From positions 124,001-188,000 of the forward strand of contig NZ_FMWX01000002.1 of the NCBI RefSeq assembly GCF_900103265.1: a stretch of DNA of 64,000 nt, in the 5' to 3' direction. Of the stretch, positions 25,912 to 35,397 are shown piece by piece. Below the pieces are notes generated by a model. That model worked only from the letters and a program-made list of their open reading frames with translations, was not told the origin of the DNA and made no database searches. Numbering within the stretch: position 1 is the first letter of the stretch; every line of letters starts with the position of its first letter. This DNA is from Sphingomonas sp. NFR15. Its GTDB lineage: Bacteria > Pseudomonadota > Alphaproteobacteria > Sphingomonadales > Sphingomonadaceae. The position numbers and the translations under genes are program-made.

Positions 25912-27410
25912 CCCGCACGATCGCCACCGCGCTCGCGCTCGCCGCGCTCGGCGGCTGCACGATGGCGCCCAAATACGTCCGCCCGGCAGCGCCCGTGCCC
26001 GCGTCCTGGCCAACCGGGGACGCCTATCTGCGCCAGACCGAGGCGGCGCTGCCGAGCGTCGGCTACCGCGACATTTTCCGCGATCCGCGCTTGCGGACGA
26101 TCATCGACCGGGCGCTCGTCAACAACCGCGATCTGCGCGTCGCCGCCGCCAACATCGCCATCGCCCGCGCAACCTACCGCATCCAGCGCGCCGAACTGCT
26201 GCCGACGATCGGCGCCAACAGCGGCTACACCTTCCGTCAGAACAGCTCGGCGGGCGGGGTCAACACCGGCGGCACGGGCAACGGCGGCATCGGCAATGGC
26301 AACACCGGCAACGGCGGTTTCGGCGGGTCGGGCGGCACCTCGAACAATTTCTCCGCGAGCGTCGGCATCACCGCGTTCGAGGTCGATCTGTTCGGCCGCA
26401 TCCGCTCGCTGAGCGAAGCCGCGCAGAACCGCTATTTCGGGACCGAGGCCGCCGCGCGCGCGACCCGTCTCACGCTGATCGGCGATCTCGCCACCGGCTG
26501 GCTCACCTACGCGGCCGACAAGAGCCTGCTCAGAATCGCCGAGCAGACCGCCGAGGTCGCGCGGAAGAGCGTGACGCTCACCCGCCAGCGGCTGAGCGGC
26601 GGTATCGCCCCGCGCACCGATCTCGCGCAGGCGCAGATCACGCTCGAAACCGCTTTGTCGGATCTCGCCGAACAGCGCACCGCGCTCGCGCAGGATGTCA
26701 ACGCGCTGCAACTGCTGGTCGGCGCACCGGTCGATCCCGCCTTGCTGCCCGACGGCATAGAACAGGCCGGCACGACCGTCGCAGAACTCCCCGCCGGCCT
26801 CGATTCACGCGTGCTGCTGCGCCGCCCCGATGTGGTCCAGGCGGAATATGAACTCCGCGCGGCCAATGCCGAGATCGGCGCGGCGCGCGCGGCGCTGTTC
26901 CCGACCGTATCGCTCACCTCGCTGGCCGGATTCGCATCGAGCGCGCTCTCGAACCTGTTCACGGGCGGCGCGTTCAATTACTCGGTCTCGCCGGGCGTGA
27001 GCTACCCGATCTTCCGCGCCGGCGCCGGCCGCGCGGGTCTCGCGCAATCGCAGGCACAGCGCGATTCCGCGCTCGCCAGCTATGAGAAATCGATCCAGAC
27101 CGCGTTTCGCGAAGTCTCGGACGCGCTCGCGCGGCGCGGCACGATCGCGGATCAGGAACGCGCGCAGCAAGCGTTGACCGCGGCGTCGCGGGACAATTTC
27201 CGGCTGTCCGAAGCGCGCTATCGCGGCGGCATCGACACCTATCTCGCGAGCCTCACCGCGCAGCAGTCCTTCTATTCGTCGCAGCGCTCGTTGGTGAACA
27301 CGCAACTCACCGCTGCGACCAATCTGGTGACCTTGTACCGCACGCTGGGCGGGGACTCGACGCTGGATGTGGCGCCGGACGACAAACGGCCGGCTCCAGC
27401 GGCAAAGTAA
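25908..27410 (+). CDS. Outer-membrane efflux lipoprotein, OprM/NodT-like
   Basis: A 500-residue TolC-type channel with lipobox LGGC near residue 17 followed by TMAPKYVRP, the usual start of NodT-family lipoproteins. Two repeated OEP domains form the barrel and helical tunnel. The ATG overlaps the pump stop as ATGA, so the three efflux genes are translated together. An extra stretch of about 30 residues consisting of Gly, Asn and Thr repeats sits near residues 110-145, where a first outer-membrane loop is expected. Such low-complexity insertions are unusual in this family. Confidence 0.92.
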   Translation: MTRTIATALALAALGGCTMAPKYVRPAAPVPASWPTGDAYLRQTEAALPSVGYRDIFRDPRLRTIIDRALVNNRDLRVAAANIAIARATYRIQRAELLPTIGANSGYTFRQNSSAGGVNTGGTGNGGIGNGNTGNGGFGGSGGTSNNFSASVGITAFEVDLFGRIRSLSEAAQNRYFGTEAAARATRLTLIGDLATGWLTYAADKSLLRIAEQTAEVARKSVTLTRQRLSGGIAPRTDLAQAQITLETALSDLAEQRTALAQDVNALQLLVGAPVDPALLPDGIEQAGTTVAELPAGLDSRVLLRRPDVVQAEYELRAANAEIGAARAALFPTVSLTSLAGFASSALSNLFTGGAFNYSVSPGVSYPIFRAGAGRAGLAQSQAQRDSALASYEKSIQTAFREVSDALARRGTIADQERAQQALTAASRDNFRLSEARYRGGIDTYLASLTAQQSFYSSQRSLVNTQLTAATNLVTLYRTLGGDSTLDVAPDDKRPAPAAK

Positions 27411-27411
27411 G

Positions 27412-27499
27412 CCCGTTCGCCCTGAGCTTGCCGAAGGGCGTGCCCCAACCGAAACGCAGCGAGCGGGGCACGTGCTTCGACAAGCTCAGCACGAACGGG
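27412..27499. repeat. Intergenic palindromic repeat, type A (copy 1)
   Basis: Two arms of 35 bases, starting CCCGTTCG and ending CGAACGGG, are inverted copies with about five mismatches. The arm core is CTGAGCTTGTCGAAGCACGT. It lies directly after the efflux operon and may cap its mRNA. Relatives occur at 43087, 44801 and 51132. Confidence 0.7.
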
Positions 27500-27528
27500 T
27501 GTGGTTCCGGGTAACGCTCAGCGAGGAC

Positions 27529-27855
27529 TCACTCCTCCTTGGTCGGCGTCACCACCTCGCGTCCGAACTTCATGATCAACTCGCCGATCTCGCGCGCCTG
27601 ATTGACCGATCGGTTGCTCTGCTCACGGATGAAGTCGCCCTGGATCTTCATGACCTGCGACAGATCCTGCGCCGAGGCGACCTGGCGCATCGCCGCGAAC
27701 GCCTCGCGGGTGTTGGACTCGGCCTGGTCGAGCATGCGCAGGCCGAGGTTCGACCCGCCCTCGACGAACTTGAGGTGCGCCTTGCGCGCCGGATCGGCGA
27801 TCTTCTCGTCGAACGCTTCCTTGGCCTTGTTGGCGAATTCGTTGATGTCGACCAT
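27529..27855 (-). CDS. Phasin family protein
   Basis: A 108-residue, mostly helical protein without signal peptide. NEFANKAKEAFDEKIADPAR, then a long amphipathic helix (QDLSQVMKIQGDFIREQS) and REIGELIMKFGREVVTP are typical of the phasin_2 type, which coats polyhydroxyalkanoate granules. AAGGAG lies eight bases before the ATG at 27855. It stands alone; no PHA synthase is in the window. Some sphingomonad proteins of this type have wider membrane or stress roles, so granule binding is inferred. Confidence 0.8.
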   Translation of the reverse strand: MVDINEFANKAKEAFDEKIADPARKAHLKFVEGGSNLGLRMLDQAESNTREAFAAMRQVASAQDLSQVMKIQGDFIREQSNRSVNQAREIGELIMKFGREVVTPTKEE

Positions 27856-28051
27856 CGAATGGCTCCTTCTCTCGCGGGCAGCCGGATCGGTCCGGCCGGG
27901 GTCGGCTCTGCGGCCACGAACGCGCGGGCTTGGCCCCGCGTCGCTCAAGTCCCTGGAGAATAGGGAGCCGCCCCTGCGCAGGCAACGCCCGTGCCGCACA
28001 GCAACGGAATTTTACGCCGCGCTCATCAAAGCGGCGCATTCGCCGGCGCGC

Positions 28052-29323
28052 CTATAGCGCGCGTTCGCCGCCCTTGATGACCGCCACAGGATGTTCGAGC
28101 ACCCGCACATCGGCGAGCGGATCGCCCTGCACCGCGACGATGTCGCCGTAGCGCCCGACCGCGATCTGCCCGACATCCTCCGGCGTGCCGAGCGCCTCGG
28201 CGGCGCTGAGCGTCGCGGCGCGGATCGCCTGAAGCGGGGTCATCCCCCATTTCACCATCACCGCGAACTGCTTCGCGTTGTCGCCGTGCGGATAGACGCC
28301 GGCGTCGGTGCCGAACAGCATCGGCACGCCGGCTTTCACCGCCCGCTGGAACGTCTGGCGCTGCTTGAGGCCGATCATCCGCTCCTTGTCGAGGCTCTGC
28401 TGCTCGGTGCCGTTCTTGGTGCCGGTGGCGAGGATATAATCGTCGTTGTAGATATCCATGTCGAACCACGTGTGATGCTGGATCGCGAGCTTGATCGCCT
28501 CGTCGGAGGCGAGGCTGCAATGTTCGATCGTGTCGATGCCGGCGAGGATCGCGGCCTTGATCCCCTCGTCGCCATGCGCGTGCGCGGCGACCTTGAGGTG
28601 GAGCATGTGCGCCTCGTCGGCGATCGCCTTCATCTCCTCGAACGAGAGCTGCTGGCCACCGACGCTGTCGCCGAGCGAGAACACGCCGCCGGTCGCGCAG
28701 ATCTTGATGACGGTCGCGCCATATTTGTGCAGCCAGCGCACCTTCGCGCGCGCTTCTTCGGGCGAGTTGACGACCGAAGGCTGCTGCCGGTCGAGCGAGG
28801 GTGGCAAGGTGTTGTCGTCGCAATGCCCGCCGGTCGCGCCGATCGCATAGGTCGCGGTGGTCATGCGCGGGCCATCGATCCAGCCGCCGTCGATCGCCTG
28901 GCGCAGGCCGACGTCATCGAAATCGGCCGATCCGACATTGCGCACCGAGGTGAAGCCCGCCCGCAACGTCTTCTTCGCGTTCGCGACGCCGACCGCCTGC
29001 CAGAAGCTGTCGGTATATTTGAGGCCAGTATAGCCGCCGATCTCGGCAAGCGACGTCAGGTGAACGTGCATGTCGATCAGCCCGGGCAGGATCGTCTTGC
29101 CGGGAAGGTCGATCCGCGTCGCACCGGCGGGGATCACCGGGCGCGCATTGGCGCCGGTCACCACCGAGGCGATCCGCCCATCGGTGATGACCACGACCGG
29201 GTCGTCGAGCGTCTTGCCCGACGCGACATCGAGCAGATGCGACGCGGTGATGACGACGCTGTCGGCGAGCGCCGGTGTCGCCACGGACGCGAGCAGCGCC
29301 GCGGCAAGAATCTTGCGAACCAT
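28052..29323 (-). CDS. Exported metal-dependent amidohydrolase, imidazolonepropionase/prolidase-like
   Basis: A 423-residue periplasmic hydrolase with signal peptide ending ATPALAD. LPGLIDMHVHL gives the first metal ligands, VIKICATGG a carboxylated-Lys-type segment, KVAAHAHGDEG and DTIEHCS two His ligands, and LFGTDAGVYPHG the Asp. This is the subgroup often annotated as Xaa-Pro dipeptidase or imidazolonepropionase-like. The ATG at 29323 follows AGGGGGATTT and is nine bases after the upstream membrane-protein gene, so it is the last gene of the leftward pdhC-lpdA operon. The substrate is unknown. Confidence 0.85.
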   Translation of the reverse strand: MVRKILAAALLASVATPALADSVVITASHLLDVASGKTLDDPVVVITDGRIASVVTGANARPVIPAGATRIDLPGKTILPGLIDMHVHLTSLAEIGGYTGLKYTDSFWQAVGVANAKKTLRAGFTSVRNVGSADFDDVGLRQAIDGGWIDGPRMTTATYAIGATGGHCDDNTLPPSLDRQQPSVVNSPEEARAKVRWLHKYGATVIKICATGGVFSLGDSVGGQQLSFEEMKAIADEAHMLHLKVAAHAHGDEGIKAAILAGIDTIEHCSLASDEAIKLAIQHHTWFDMDIYNDDYILATGTKNGTEQQSLDKERMIGLKQRQTFQRAVKAGVPMLFGTDAGVYPHGDNAKQFAVMVKWGMTPLQAIRAATLSAAEALGTPEDVGQIAVGRYGDIVAVQGDPLADVRVLEHPVAVIKGGERAL

Positions 29324-29332
29324 CAAATCCCC

Positions 29333-30793
29333 CTATCTTTCAACCCTGTGAACGGGTTGTCGCGCCGGTGCCGCCGCCTGTCCATCCCATTCGAGCATCG
29401 CCGCATAGCCCGGTGGCGGCGAGGGCAGCACGGCGCGCGCGACCAGGCCGGCGGCGATCACCAGCGCGAGCGCGATGCCGCAACCACGAGCGATCCGGCG
29501 CGGCGCCCCGCCCTCGCTCGCCAGCAGGATCGCCGCCAACGCCGCCGCCATCATCGGCCACAGGTGATAGCGCAGGTCCGAAGCGATGCTCACCACCGCG
29601 AAACTCGCCTCCAAAGCGAGCGCGGAGACGGCGAGCGCCAGTGCGAAATCGCGCACCGGCGTGCGTGCGCCGGCGATGACGATCGCCACCACCGACGCCG
29701 CGACCACGATCCACGCAACCGGCCAGCCGAGCGGCGACGCCACCAGCCAGCCCGCCGCCGCCACGATCGGCCACGCCGCTTTCGATGGCGACCCGAGACC
29801 GACCGTGTTCCGTTCGGATGCCGAGGGCGGCGCCGCGCTCACCCACACCGTAGGCACCAGCCAGCGCGTCGTCGCGTTGAGATGCGCCAGCCGATGCCGC
29901 GCATAGGCGATCGGATGCCGCACGATCGCGCCCGCCCAGGCGATGTCGAGCGTGCTCGCGGGCACCGCCTCGAAGCGGTCGGCAATCGCGCCGCAGCGCG
30001 ACGCGCTGCCGATCGGATCCCAGAAGAACGGCTGGTAGCAATGCTTCTCGACGATCATCGCGCGCTCGTCGCGGCGCAGCACGCCGTCATCTCCGGCGAA
30101 ATGCGCGATCCCGGCGAGATCGAACAGCGGCAGCGTGTGGCCGACGGTGGTCGGCTCGGCGTCGAGCAGCCGGTGGTTGATGATCGGCGACACCGCCAGC
30201 ACCGCCAGCGTCAGCCCGGCGATCGTCGCGGCGCGGTACCCCCACCGCCGCCGTCCTGGCACCAGCATTACCCCGAGCGGCACCACCGCGAACACCGCAT
30301 TGGTCCGCACCAGCGCCGCATAGCCGAGCAACGCCACGACCGCGATCAGAGCGGGCATCGACAATGCCCGCCCGGCGAACCGCGCCCGCGCGACGATACC
30401 GACCGCCGACAGCATCGCGCCGAGCATCTGCGCGTCCTTGAGCACCACCGATTGCCACGCGACGAACAGCGGCAGCGCGCCGAGCACGATCACCGCCCAG
30501 CCCGCCCATGCCCGCCCCGCCCGCGCCAGAGCCGCCGCGATCAGCCCGAGGCCGAGCCAATAGGCCGCCGCCTGCACCAGCAACATCGGCGCCGCGCCCG
30601 GCCCGAATGGACGGAGCGCCGCCCATAGCCGCGCCATGATCGGCGGATGCCAGTCGTCATATGCGCCGCTCAGCGCCTGCGTATATTGGCCGACCGTGTC
30701 GAACATCGCGACACCCGGCCACCACAGCACGATCTGGAGCAGAAACAGCAGCGCCGCCGCGAGCGCGACGGGCCGGGCAACCGTCACCGACAT
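29333..30793 (-). CDS. Polytopic membrane protein, possible GT-C-type glycosyltransferase
   Basis: A 486-residue protein with about ten to eleven hydrophobic helices. After the first helix comes MFDTVGQYTQALSG, then YDDWHPPIMARLW: an acidic residue and a DWHPP motif in the first outside loop. This is the pattern of polyprenyl-phosphate-sugar-dependent (GT-C) transferases and of many uncharacterised membrane proteins. Its ATG overlaps the stop of the PDZ/S41-like gene by ten bases. Function is not established, and the GT-C reading is a fold-level guess. Confidence 0.55.
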   Translation of the reverse strand: MSVTVARPVALAAALLFLLQIVLWWPGVAMFDTVGQYTQALSGAYDDWHPPIMARLWAALRPFGPGAAPMLLVQAAAYWLGLGLIAAALARAGRAWAGWAVIVLGALPLFVAWQSVVLKDAQMLGAMLSAVGIVARARFAGRALSMPALIAVVALLGYAALVRTNAVFAVVPLGVMLVPGRRRWGYRAATIAGLTLAVLAVSPIINHRLLDAEPTTVGHTLPLFDLAGIAHFAGDDGVLRRDERAMIVEKHCYQPFFWDPIGSASRCGAIADRFEAVPASTLDIAWAGAIVRHPIAYARHRLAHLNATTRWLVPTVWVSAAPPSASERNTVGLGSPSKAAWPIVAAAGWLVASPLGWPVAWIVVAASVVAIVIAGARTPVRDFALALAVSALALEASFAVVSIASDLRYHLWPMMAAALAAILLASEGGAPRRIARGCGIALALVIAAGLVARAVLPSPPPGYAAMLEWDGQAAAPARQPVHRVER

Positions 30794-31935
30794 CGCGCGT
30801 CAGGGCTCGGCTGGAAGTCCTCGCGCGGCGTGCCGCTGACGGTGTAGAGGCGCTCGGCCGGCAGCTTCACCACCAGCCCGCTCGCGGGCAGCGGAAAATC
30901 ATAGACCGCACCGCGCAGCCCCGCCATCCGCGTGCCGCACACCGGCGTGCCGAACGCGGCGAAGCCGATCGCGATCCCCTCGCCCATGCTGCCCGTCCAC
31001 CGTCCGACCCGCACCCGAACCGGCCCCGAATGATATTTGCCCGCGCGCGGCAGTACCTGTTCGATCCACTGGCGCGGCACGCCGGTCTCGCGTTCCTCGG
31101 CGGGCAGGGTGTGGACCTGATAGGCGCTGGGTCCGCGCACGAACCAGCCCATCACCGCACGCGCGACGCTGGTGTTGCCGCCGCTCGGCGTGTCGGTGAG
31201 GTCGATCGTCACCGGCGCGCCGCCGGGAATCGCGGCCATCGCCGCGTCGAACGCCGCGATCGTGGTCTGGTCGCCAAGCGAATTGTTGAAGCGGATCGTC
31301 GTGCCGGTGACGGTCAGCGGCGGTCGATCCGTGTGCGTGGCGTACAGGCTGGCGAGCGTCAGCGTGCGCGTCCCGCGCGCGCCCGCGACGGTTAGCACCC
31401 GTGGCCGGTCGCGCCGCCCCGCCGCGAGCACCCGCGCGCCATAGGCGCCGCGCTCTCCGCGCGAGTCCAGGCCGAGTGGCGCCCAGAATGCCGCGAGCGC
31501 CCGCGCGATCGGCACCCCGCCGACCGCGACCAGCCGATCGCCCGCCATGACACCCGCACGCGCGGCCGGCGTGTCAGGACGCACCGCATCGACGACATAG
31601 CCGTCACCGGCGCGCTCGATCCACAGATCGGCATAGGTCGGCACCACCGCCCAATCGTCCTTGAACGACGCGCCGGTGATCGCGTGATGATCGGCGAGCG
31701 CGGTCAGCACATCCTCGGCATAATGGAGCAGGCTGTCGCGATCGTGGACCGCGTCGCGCGCGGCGGCGACTTGCGGGGTCATCGGCGGTTTCCCACCGGG
31801 GAAACGATCGAGATAAGCGTAATTGGCGGCGACGAGCGCATCGAGCGCCCTCGCATCGCCAGCGAAATCCGGCGTCGCCGCGCCGAGAGTGACCGGCGCG
31901 GCGAGCACACACAAGGCCGCCGCGCCGGGGCGCAT
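30784..31935 (-). CDS. Exported PDZ/S41 peptidase-like protein
   Basis: A 383-residue protein with signal peptide ending TLGAATP. A PDZ-like segment (DTPAARAGVMAGDRLVAVGG) lies near residues 120-140, followed by an S41 tail-specific-protease-like domain. In place of the usual DLRxNxGG there is DLTDTPSGGNTS, and the candidate nucleophile is the Ser in TGSMGEGIAIG. It is thus a divergent C-terminal-processing-protease relative; activity is uncertain. Its ATG shares one base with the lpdA stop, and it overlaps the next membrane gene by ten bases. Confidence 0.7.
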   Translation of the reverse strand: MRPGAAALCVLAAPVTLGAATPDFAGDARALDALVAANYAYLDRFPGGKPPMTPQVAAARDAVHDRDSLLHYAEDVLTALADHHAITGASFKDDWAVVPTYADLWIERAGDGYVVDAVRPDTPAARAGVMAGDRLVAVGGVPIARALAAFWAPLGLDSRGERGAYGARVLAAGRRDRPRVLTVAGARGTRTLTLASLYATHTDRPPLTVTGTTIRFNNSLGDQTTIAAFDAAMAAIPGGAPVTIDLTDTPSGGNTSVARAVMGWFVRGPSAYQVHTLPAEERETGVPRQWIEQVLPRAGKYHSGPVRVRVGRWTGSMGEGIAIGFAAFGTPVCGTRMAGLRGAVYDFPLPASGLVVKLPAERLYTVSGTPREDFQPSPDARCR

Positions 31936-33329
31936 CAGATGTGCAGCGCGCGACCGTAGGCGCCGAGCACGCTTTCGTGCATCATCTCGCTCAGCGTCGG
32001 GTGCGCGAACACCGTCTCCATCAGCTCGGCCTCGGTGGTTTCGAGCTGGCGGGCGATGACATAGCCCTGGATCAGCTCGGTCACCTCGGCGCCGACCATG
32101 TGCGCGCCGAGCAGTTCGCCGGTCTTCGCGTCGAACACCGTCTTGATGAAGCCTTCGGCCTCGCCGAGCGCGATCGCCTTGCCGTTGCCGATGAAGGGGA
32201 ACTTGCCGACCTTCACCTCATGGCCGGCGTCCTTGGCCTTGGCCTCGGTCAAGCCGACGCTCGCGACCTGCGGGCGCGAATAGGTGCAGCCCGGAATGTT
32301 CCACGTTTCGAACTTGTGCGGCTTGAGTCCGGCGATCGCCTCGACGCAGACGATGCCCTCGTGGCTCGCCTTGTGCGCGAGCCACGGCGGCCCGGTGACG
32401 TCGCCGATCGCATAGATGCCGGGCACGTTGGTGCGCGCATAGCCATCGACCTTGATGTGGCCGCGATCGGTCTCGATGCCGAGCGCCTCCAGCCCGATAT
32501 TCTCGGTGTTGGGAACGATGCCGATCGCGACGATGACATGGCTGAACTCGGTCGATGTGACCTGTCCGTCCTTGCCCTTGATCTTGGCGGTCACGCCGTT
32601 CGCGCCGACGTCCAGCCCATCGACGCCGGTGCCGGTGAGCAGCTTGATGCCCTGCTTCGTCAGCGCCTTGTCCATGAACGCGGAGACTTCCTCGTCCTCC
32701 ACCGGCAGGATGCGCGGCAGCATCTCGACGATCGTCACGTCGGCGCCCATGTCGTTGTAGAAGCTCGCGAACTCGACGCCGATCGCGCCCGAGCCGATCA
32801 CCAGCAGCTTGGTCGGCATCTCGGGCGGCACCATCGCGTGGCGATAGGTCCAGATGCGCTTGCCGTCGGCCTTGGCGAACGGCAGGTCGCGCGCGCGCGC
32901 GCCGGTCGCGACGATGATGTGCTTGGCCTTCAGTTCGACGTCCTTGTCGCCCTGCTTGACGACGAGCGTATCCTTGGCGGTCAGCGTGCCGGTGCCCTCG
33001 AACACCGTCACCTTGTTCTTCTTCATCAGCCCTTTGACGCCGGCGTTGAGCTGCCCCGCCACCTTGCGGCTGCGCTGCGTCACCGCCTCCAGATCGAAGC
33101 CGATCTTCTCCGCGCTAAGGCCATAATCCTTGGCGTGCGTCATATAGTGATAGATTTCGGAGGTGCGCAGCAGCGCCTTGGTCGGGATACAGCCCCAGTT
33201 GAGGCAGATGCCGCCCAGCCGCTCACGCTCGACGATGGCGGTCTTGAGGCCAAGCTGCGCCGCGCGGATCGCCGCGACATAGCCGCCAGGGCCGGAGCCG
33301 AGGATTACGAGATCGAATGATTCGGACAC
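31935..33329 (-). CDS. lpdA: Dihydrolipoyl dehydrogenase (E3)
   Basis: A 464-residue flavoenzyme that reoxidises the dihydrolipoyl arms of 2-oxoacid dehydrogenases with NAD+. Visible are the FAD loop GSGPGGYVAA, the redox pair Cys42/Cys47 in CLNWGC, the NAD loop VIGSGAIGVEFAS, the second FAD motif IYAIGDV and the active-site His-Glu in HPTLSEMMHE. The start is a GTG that shares one base with the TAG of the thioesterase gene. It is in one operon with the E2 gene, which marks it as the pyruvate dehydrogenase E3. Confidence 0.95.
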   Translation of the reverse strand: MSESFDLVILGSGPGGYVAAIRAAQLGLKTAIVERERLGGICLNWGCIPTKALLRTSEIYHYMTHAKDYGLSAEKIGFDLEAVTQRSRKVAGQLNAGVKGLMKKNKVTVFEGTGTLTAKDTLVVKQGDKDVELKAKHIIVATGARARDLPFAKADGKRIWTYRHAMVPPEMPTKLLVIGSGAIGVEFASFYNDMGADVTIVEMLPRILPVEDEEVSAFMDKALTKQGIKLLTGTGVDGLDVGANGVTAKIKGKDGQVTSTEFSHVIVAIGIVPNTENIGLEALGIETDRGHIKVDGYARTNVPGIYAIGDVTGPPWLAHKASHEGIVCVEAIAGLKPHKFETWNIPGCTYSRPQVASVGLTEAKAKDAGHEVKVGKFPFIGNGKAIALGEAEGFIKTVFDAKTGELLGAHMVGAEVTELIQGYVIARQLETTEAELMETVFAHPTLSEMMHESVLGAYGRALHI

Positions 33330-33757
33330 TAAAGGTTTCCTTCCAGCAGCGGCTTGATATCGGAAGTGGTCGGCGTGGTGTTAAGGGCCTTCGGCGCGCC
33401 GTCCTCGCCCATCGCGACGAGCACGAAGGTGCCCCGCGCGGCGCGCGTGGTGCCCTCGCCGTGGCGATCACGCCGCCACACCTCGACCGCGACCGTCATC
33501 GAGCTGCGCCCGGTGCCGACGATCGCGGCGTGGAACGAGACTTCATCGCCCGCCATCACCGGCGCGGTGAAGGCGAAGCCGTCGGCGGCGACCACCGGCG
33601 CGCGCGCGCCGCTATGGCGCGACGCGACCGATCCGGCGGCAAGCGCCATCTGCCCCATCAACCAGCCGACGAAGATCGTGCCATAGGGATTGTTGTCGGC
33701 GGACATCGCCGTCGCGCGGATCGCGGGCTCGCCGGCGGGCGGCACGGGCTCAACCAT
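33329..33757 (-). CDS. Hotdog-fold acyl-CoA thioesterase, YciA/BACH-like
   Basis: A 142-residue protein with the single-hotdog acyl-CoA hydrolase pattern: TAMSADNNPYGTIFVGWLMG, in which the Asn-Pro-x-Gly turn and the following Gly-Trp-Leu-Met-Gly helix are characteristic, and RGTFVLVAMGEDG on the last strand. Such enzymes hydrolyse acyl-CoA esters. I start at the ATG at 33757, which overlaps the small membrane gene upstream by eight bases. It sits between E2 and E3 of pyruvate dehydrogenase and overlaps lpdA by one base, so it may limit acetyl-CoA or free CoA in step with pyruvate oxidation; that is inference. Confidence 0.8.
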   Translation of the reverse strand: MVEPVPPAGEPAIRATAMSADNNPYGTIFVGWLMGQMALAAGSVASRHSGARAPVVAADGFAFTAPVMAGDEVSFHAAIVGTGRSSMTVAVEVWRRDRHGEGTTRAARGTFVLVAMGEDGAPKALNTTPTTSDIKPLLEGNL

Positions 33758-33974
33758 CGGCCCGCGCCCCGGCCTGCGCCGTCGCGCGATCGAGCAGCCA
33801 CGCACGACGGATCGGGCGGAGCTGGAGGAGCACGTCGATCACCATCACCCCATAGGCGACGGTCCAGACCGCGCGGCCGGTGCCCGGCACCGCCCACACC
33901 GCCAGCGACGCGATGCCCACCGCCACGCCCAGCCCGAGCGCGAGGAACATCAGTTCGACGAGCGTGCGCCGCAC
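33750..33974 (-). CDS. Small two-helix membrane protein in the pdhC-lpdA operon
   Basis: A 74-residue protein with two hydrophobic helices (MFLALGLGVAVGIASLAVWAV and TVAYGVMVIDVLLQL) and a basic C-terminal tail. The GTG start lies seven bases after the E2 stop and the end overlaps the thioesterase gene by eight bases. The tight packing supports a real gene although the ribosome-binding site is weak. I do not recognise a family. A membrane anchor or sensor for the complex is only speculation. Confidence 0.6.
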   Translation of the reverse strand: MRRTLVELMFLALGLGVAVGIASLAVWAVPGTGRAVWTVAYGVMVIDVLLQLRPIRRAWLLDRATAQAGARADG

Positions 33975-33981
33975 GACCGTC

Positions 33982-35259
33982 TTACGCGAGCATCGCCAGC
34001 GGCGATTCGACCAGCGCCTTGAACGCCGCCATCAACTCGGCACCATCGGCGCCGTCGATCGCGCGGTGATCGAAGCTGCCGGTCGCCGACATCACCGTGG
34101 CGATGCCGAGTTGACCGTCGATCACATACGGGCGCTGCTCGCCCGCGCCGATCGCCATGATCATGCCCTGCGGCGGGTTGATGACCGCCTCGAACTGCTT
34201 GATGCCCATCATGCCCATGTTCGACAGCGAGGCGGTGCCGCCCTGGAACTCCTCGGGCTTGAGCTTGCCATCCTTGGCGCGGGTGGCGAGATCCTTCATC
34301 TCGGTCGAGATCGCCGCGACGCCCTTGGTGTCGGCGCCCTTGATGATCGGCGTGATGAGCCCGGCCGGCACGCTCACCGCGACCGACACGTCGGCGCGGG
34401 TGAAGCTGATGAGCTGATCGGGCGTGTACATCACGTTGCACTTGGGCACCTGCATCAGGCTGACGCCGAGCGCCTTGATGAGCAGATCGTTGACCGACAG
34501 CTTCACCCCGCGCGCGGCGAGGCCGGCGTTCAACTCACCACGCAGCTTGAGCAGCGCATCGAGCCGGATGTCGACGGTCAGGTAGATGTGCGGCACCTGC
34601 TGCTTCGATTCGGTCAGGCGGCGGGCGATCACCTTGCGCACGTTCGACAGCTTCTCGGCGGTGTGCGGAATGTCGGGCACGTTGGCGACGGTCGGCGCGG
34701 GTGCCGGAGCCGATGCGGCGGCGGCCGCGGCTTCAGCCTTGGCGGGTGCCGCGGCGGGCTTGGCGCCTTCGAGATCGGCCTTGACGATGCGACCGTTCGG
34801 GCCGCTGCCGGTCAGCGCGGCGAGGTCGATATTCTTCTCGGCGGCGAGGCGGCGCGCGAGCGGGCTGGCGCGCAGGCGCTCGCCCTCGGCGGCCTTGGGC
34901 GCCGGGGTCGATGCCGCCGCGGGCGCGGGGGCCGGTGCCGGCGCCGCCTCGGCCTTGGCGGCCTCCTTCGGCGCGGCGGCTTCGGCCTTGGGTGCGGGCG
35001 TTGCCGCCGCATCCTCGCCGTCGCCGGCCATCACCGCGATCACGGTGCCGACCTTCACGCCCTCGGAACCCTCGGCGACCAGCAGCTTGCCGATGACGCC
35101 CTCGTCAACCGCTTCGAACTCCATCGTCGCCTTGTCGGTCTCGATCTCCGCCAGCAGATCGCCCGACCGGACGGTGTCGCCCTCCTTCACGAGCCATTTC
35201 GCGAGCGTGCCCTCCTCCATCGTCGGGGAAAGCGCGGGCATCTTGATCTCGATCGGCAT
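33982..35259 (-). CDS. pdhC: Pyruvate dehydrogenase E2, dihydrolipoamide acetyltransferase
   Basis: A 425-residue enzyme that moves acetyl groups from the lipoyl arm to CoA. Domain order: one lipoyl domain (Lys43 in ETDKATMEF), an Ala/Pro-rich linker (about 85-125), a peripheral-subunit-binding domain ([18 protein letters not shown]), a second linker, and the catalytic domain with SFDHRAIDG (His398, Asp402). AAGGA lies eight bases before the ATG at 35259. An in-frame extension upstream would run into the divergent stress-protein gene and is rejected. It heads a leftward operon running to 28052. The E1 genes are not in the window. Confidence 0.95.
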   Translation of the reverse strand: MPIEIKMPALSPTMEEGTLAKWLVKEGDTVRSGDLLAEIETDKATMEFEAVDEGVIGKLLVAEGSEGVKVGTVIAVMAGDGEDAAATPAPKAEAAAPKEAAKAEAAPAPAPAPAAASTPAPKAAEGERLRASPLARRLAAEKNIDLAALTGSGPNGRIVKADLEGAKPAAAPAKAEAAAAAASAPAPAPTVANVPDIPHTAEKLSNVRKVIARRLTESKQQVPHIYLTVDIRLDALLKLRGELNAGLAARGVKLSVNDLLIKALGVSLMQVPKCNVMYTPDQLISFTRADVSVAVSVPAGLITPIIKGADTKGVAAISTEMKDLATRAKDGKLKPEEFQGGTASLSNMGMMGIKQFEAVINPPQGMIMAIGAGEQRPYVIDGQLGIATVMSATGSFDHRAIDGADGAELMAAFKALVESPLAMLA

Positions 35260-35397
35260 GAAGTCGTCCTTGAAATCGAATCCTGGGGCGTCCGCGTCTC
35301 TCGCGCCCCGAACCGGCCCGGTCAAGACCATGATCCGTGCAGTCAGGCTTGCACGCGACGCGCGCACGCGCCACCTAACGCGTTGAGGGGCCTTCAC

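Noticed and set aside
28091..30628. 845-codon plus-strand open frame opposite the amidohydrolase and membrane protein
   Set aside because: No signal, domain or ribosome-binding support; it is antisense to two genes with clear motifs.
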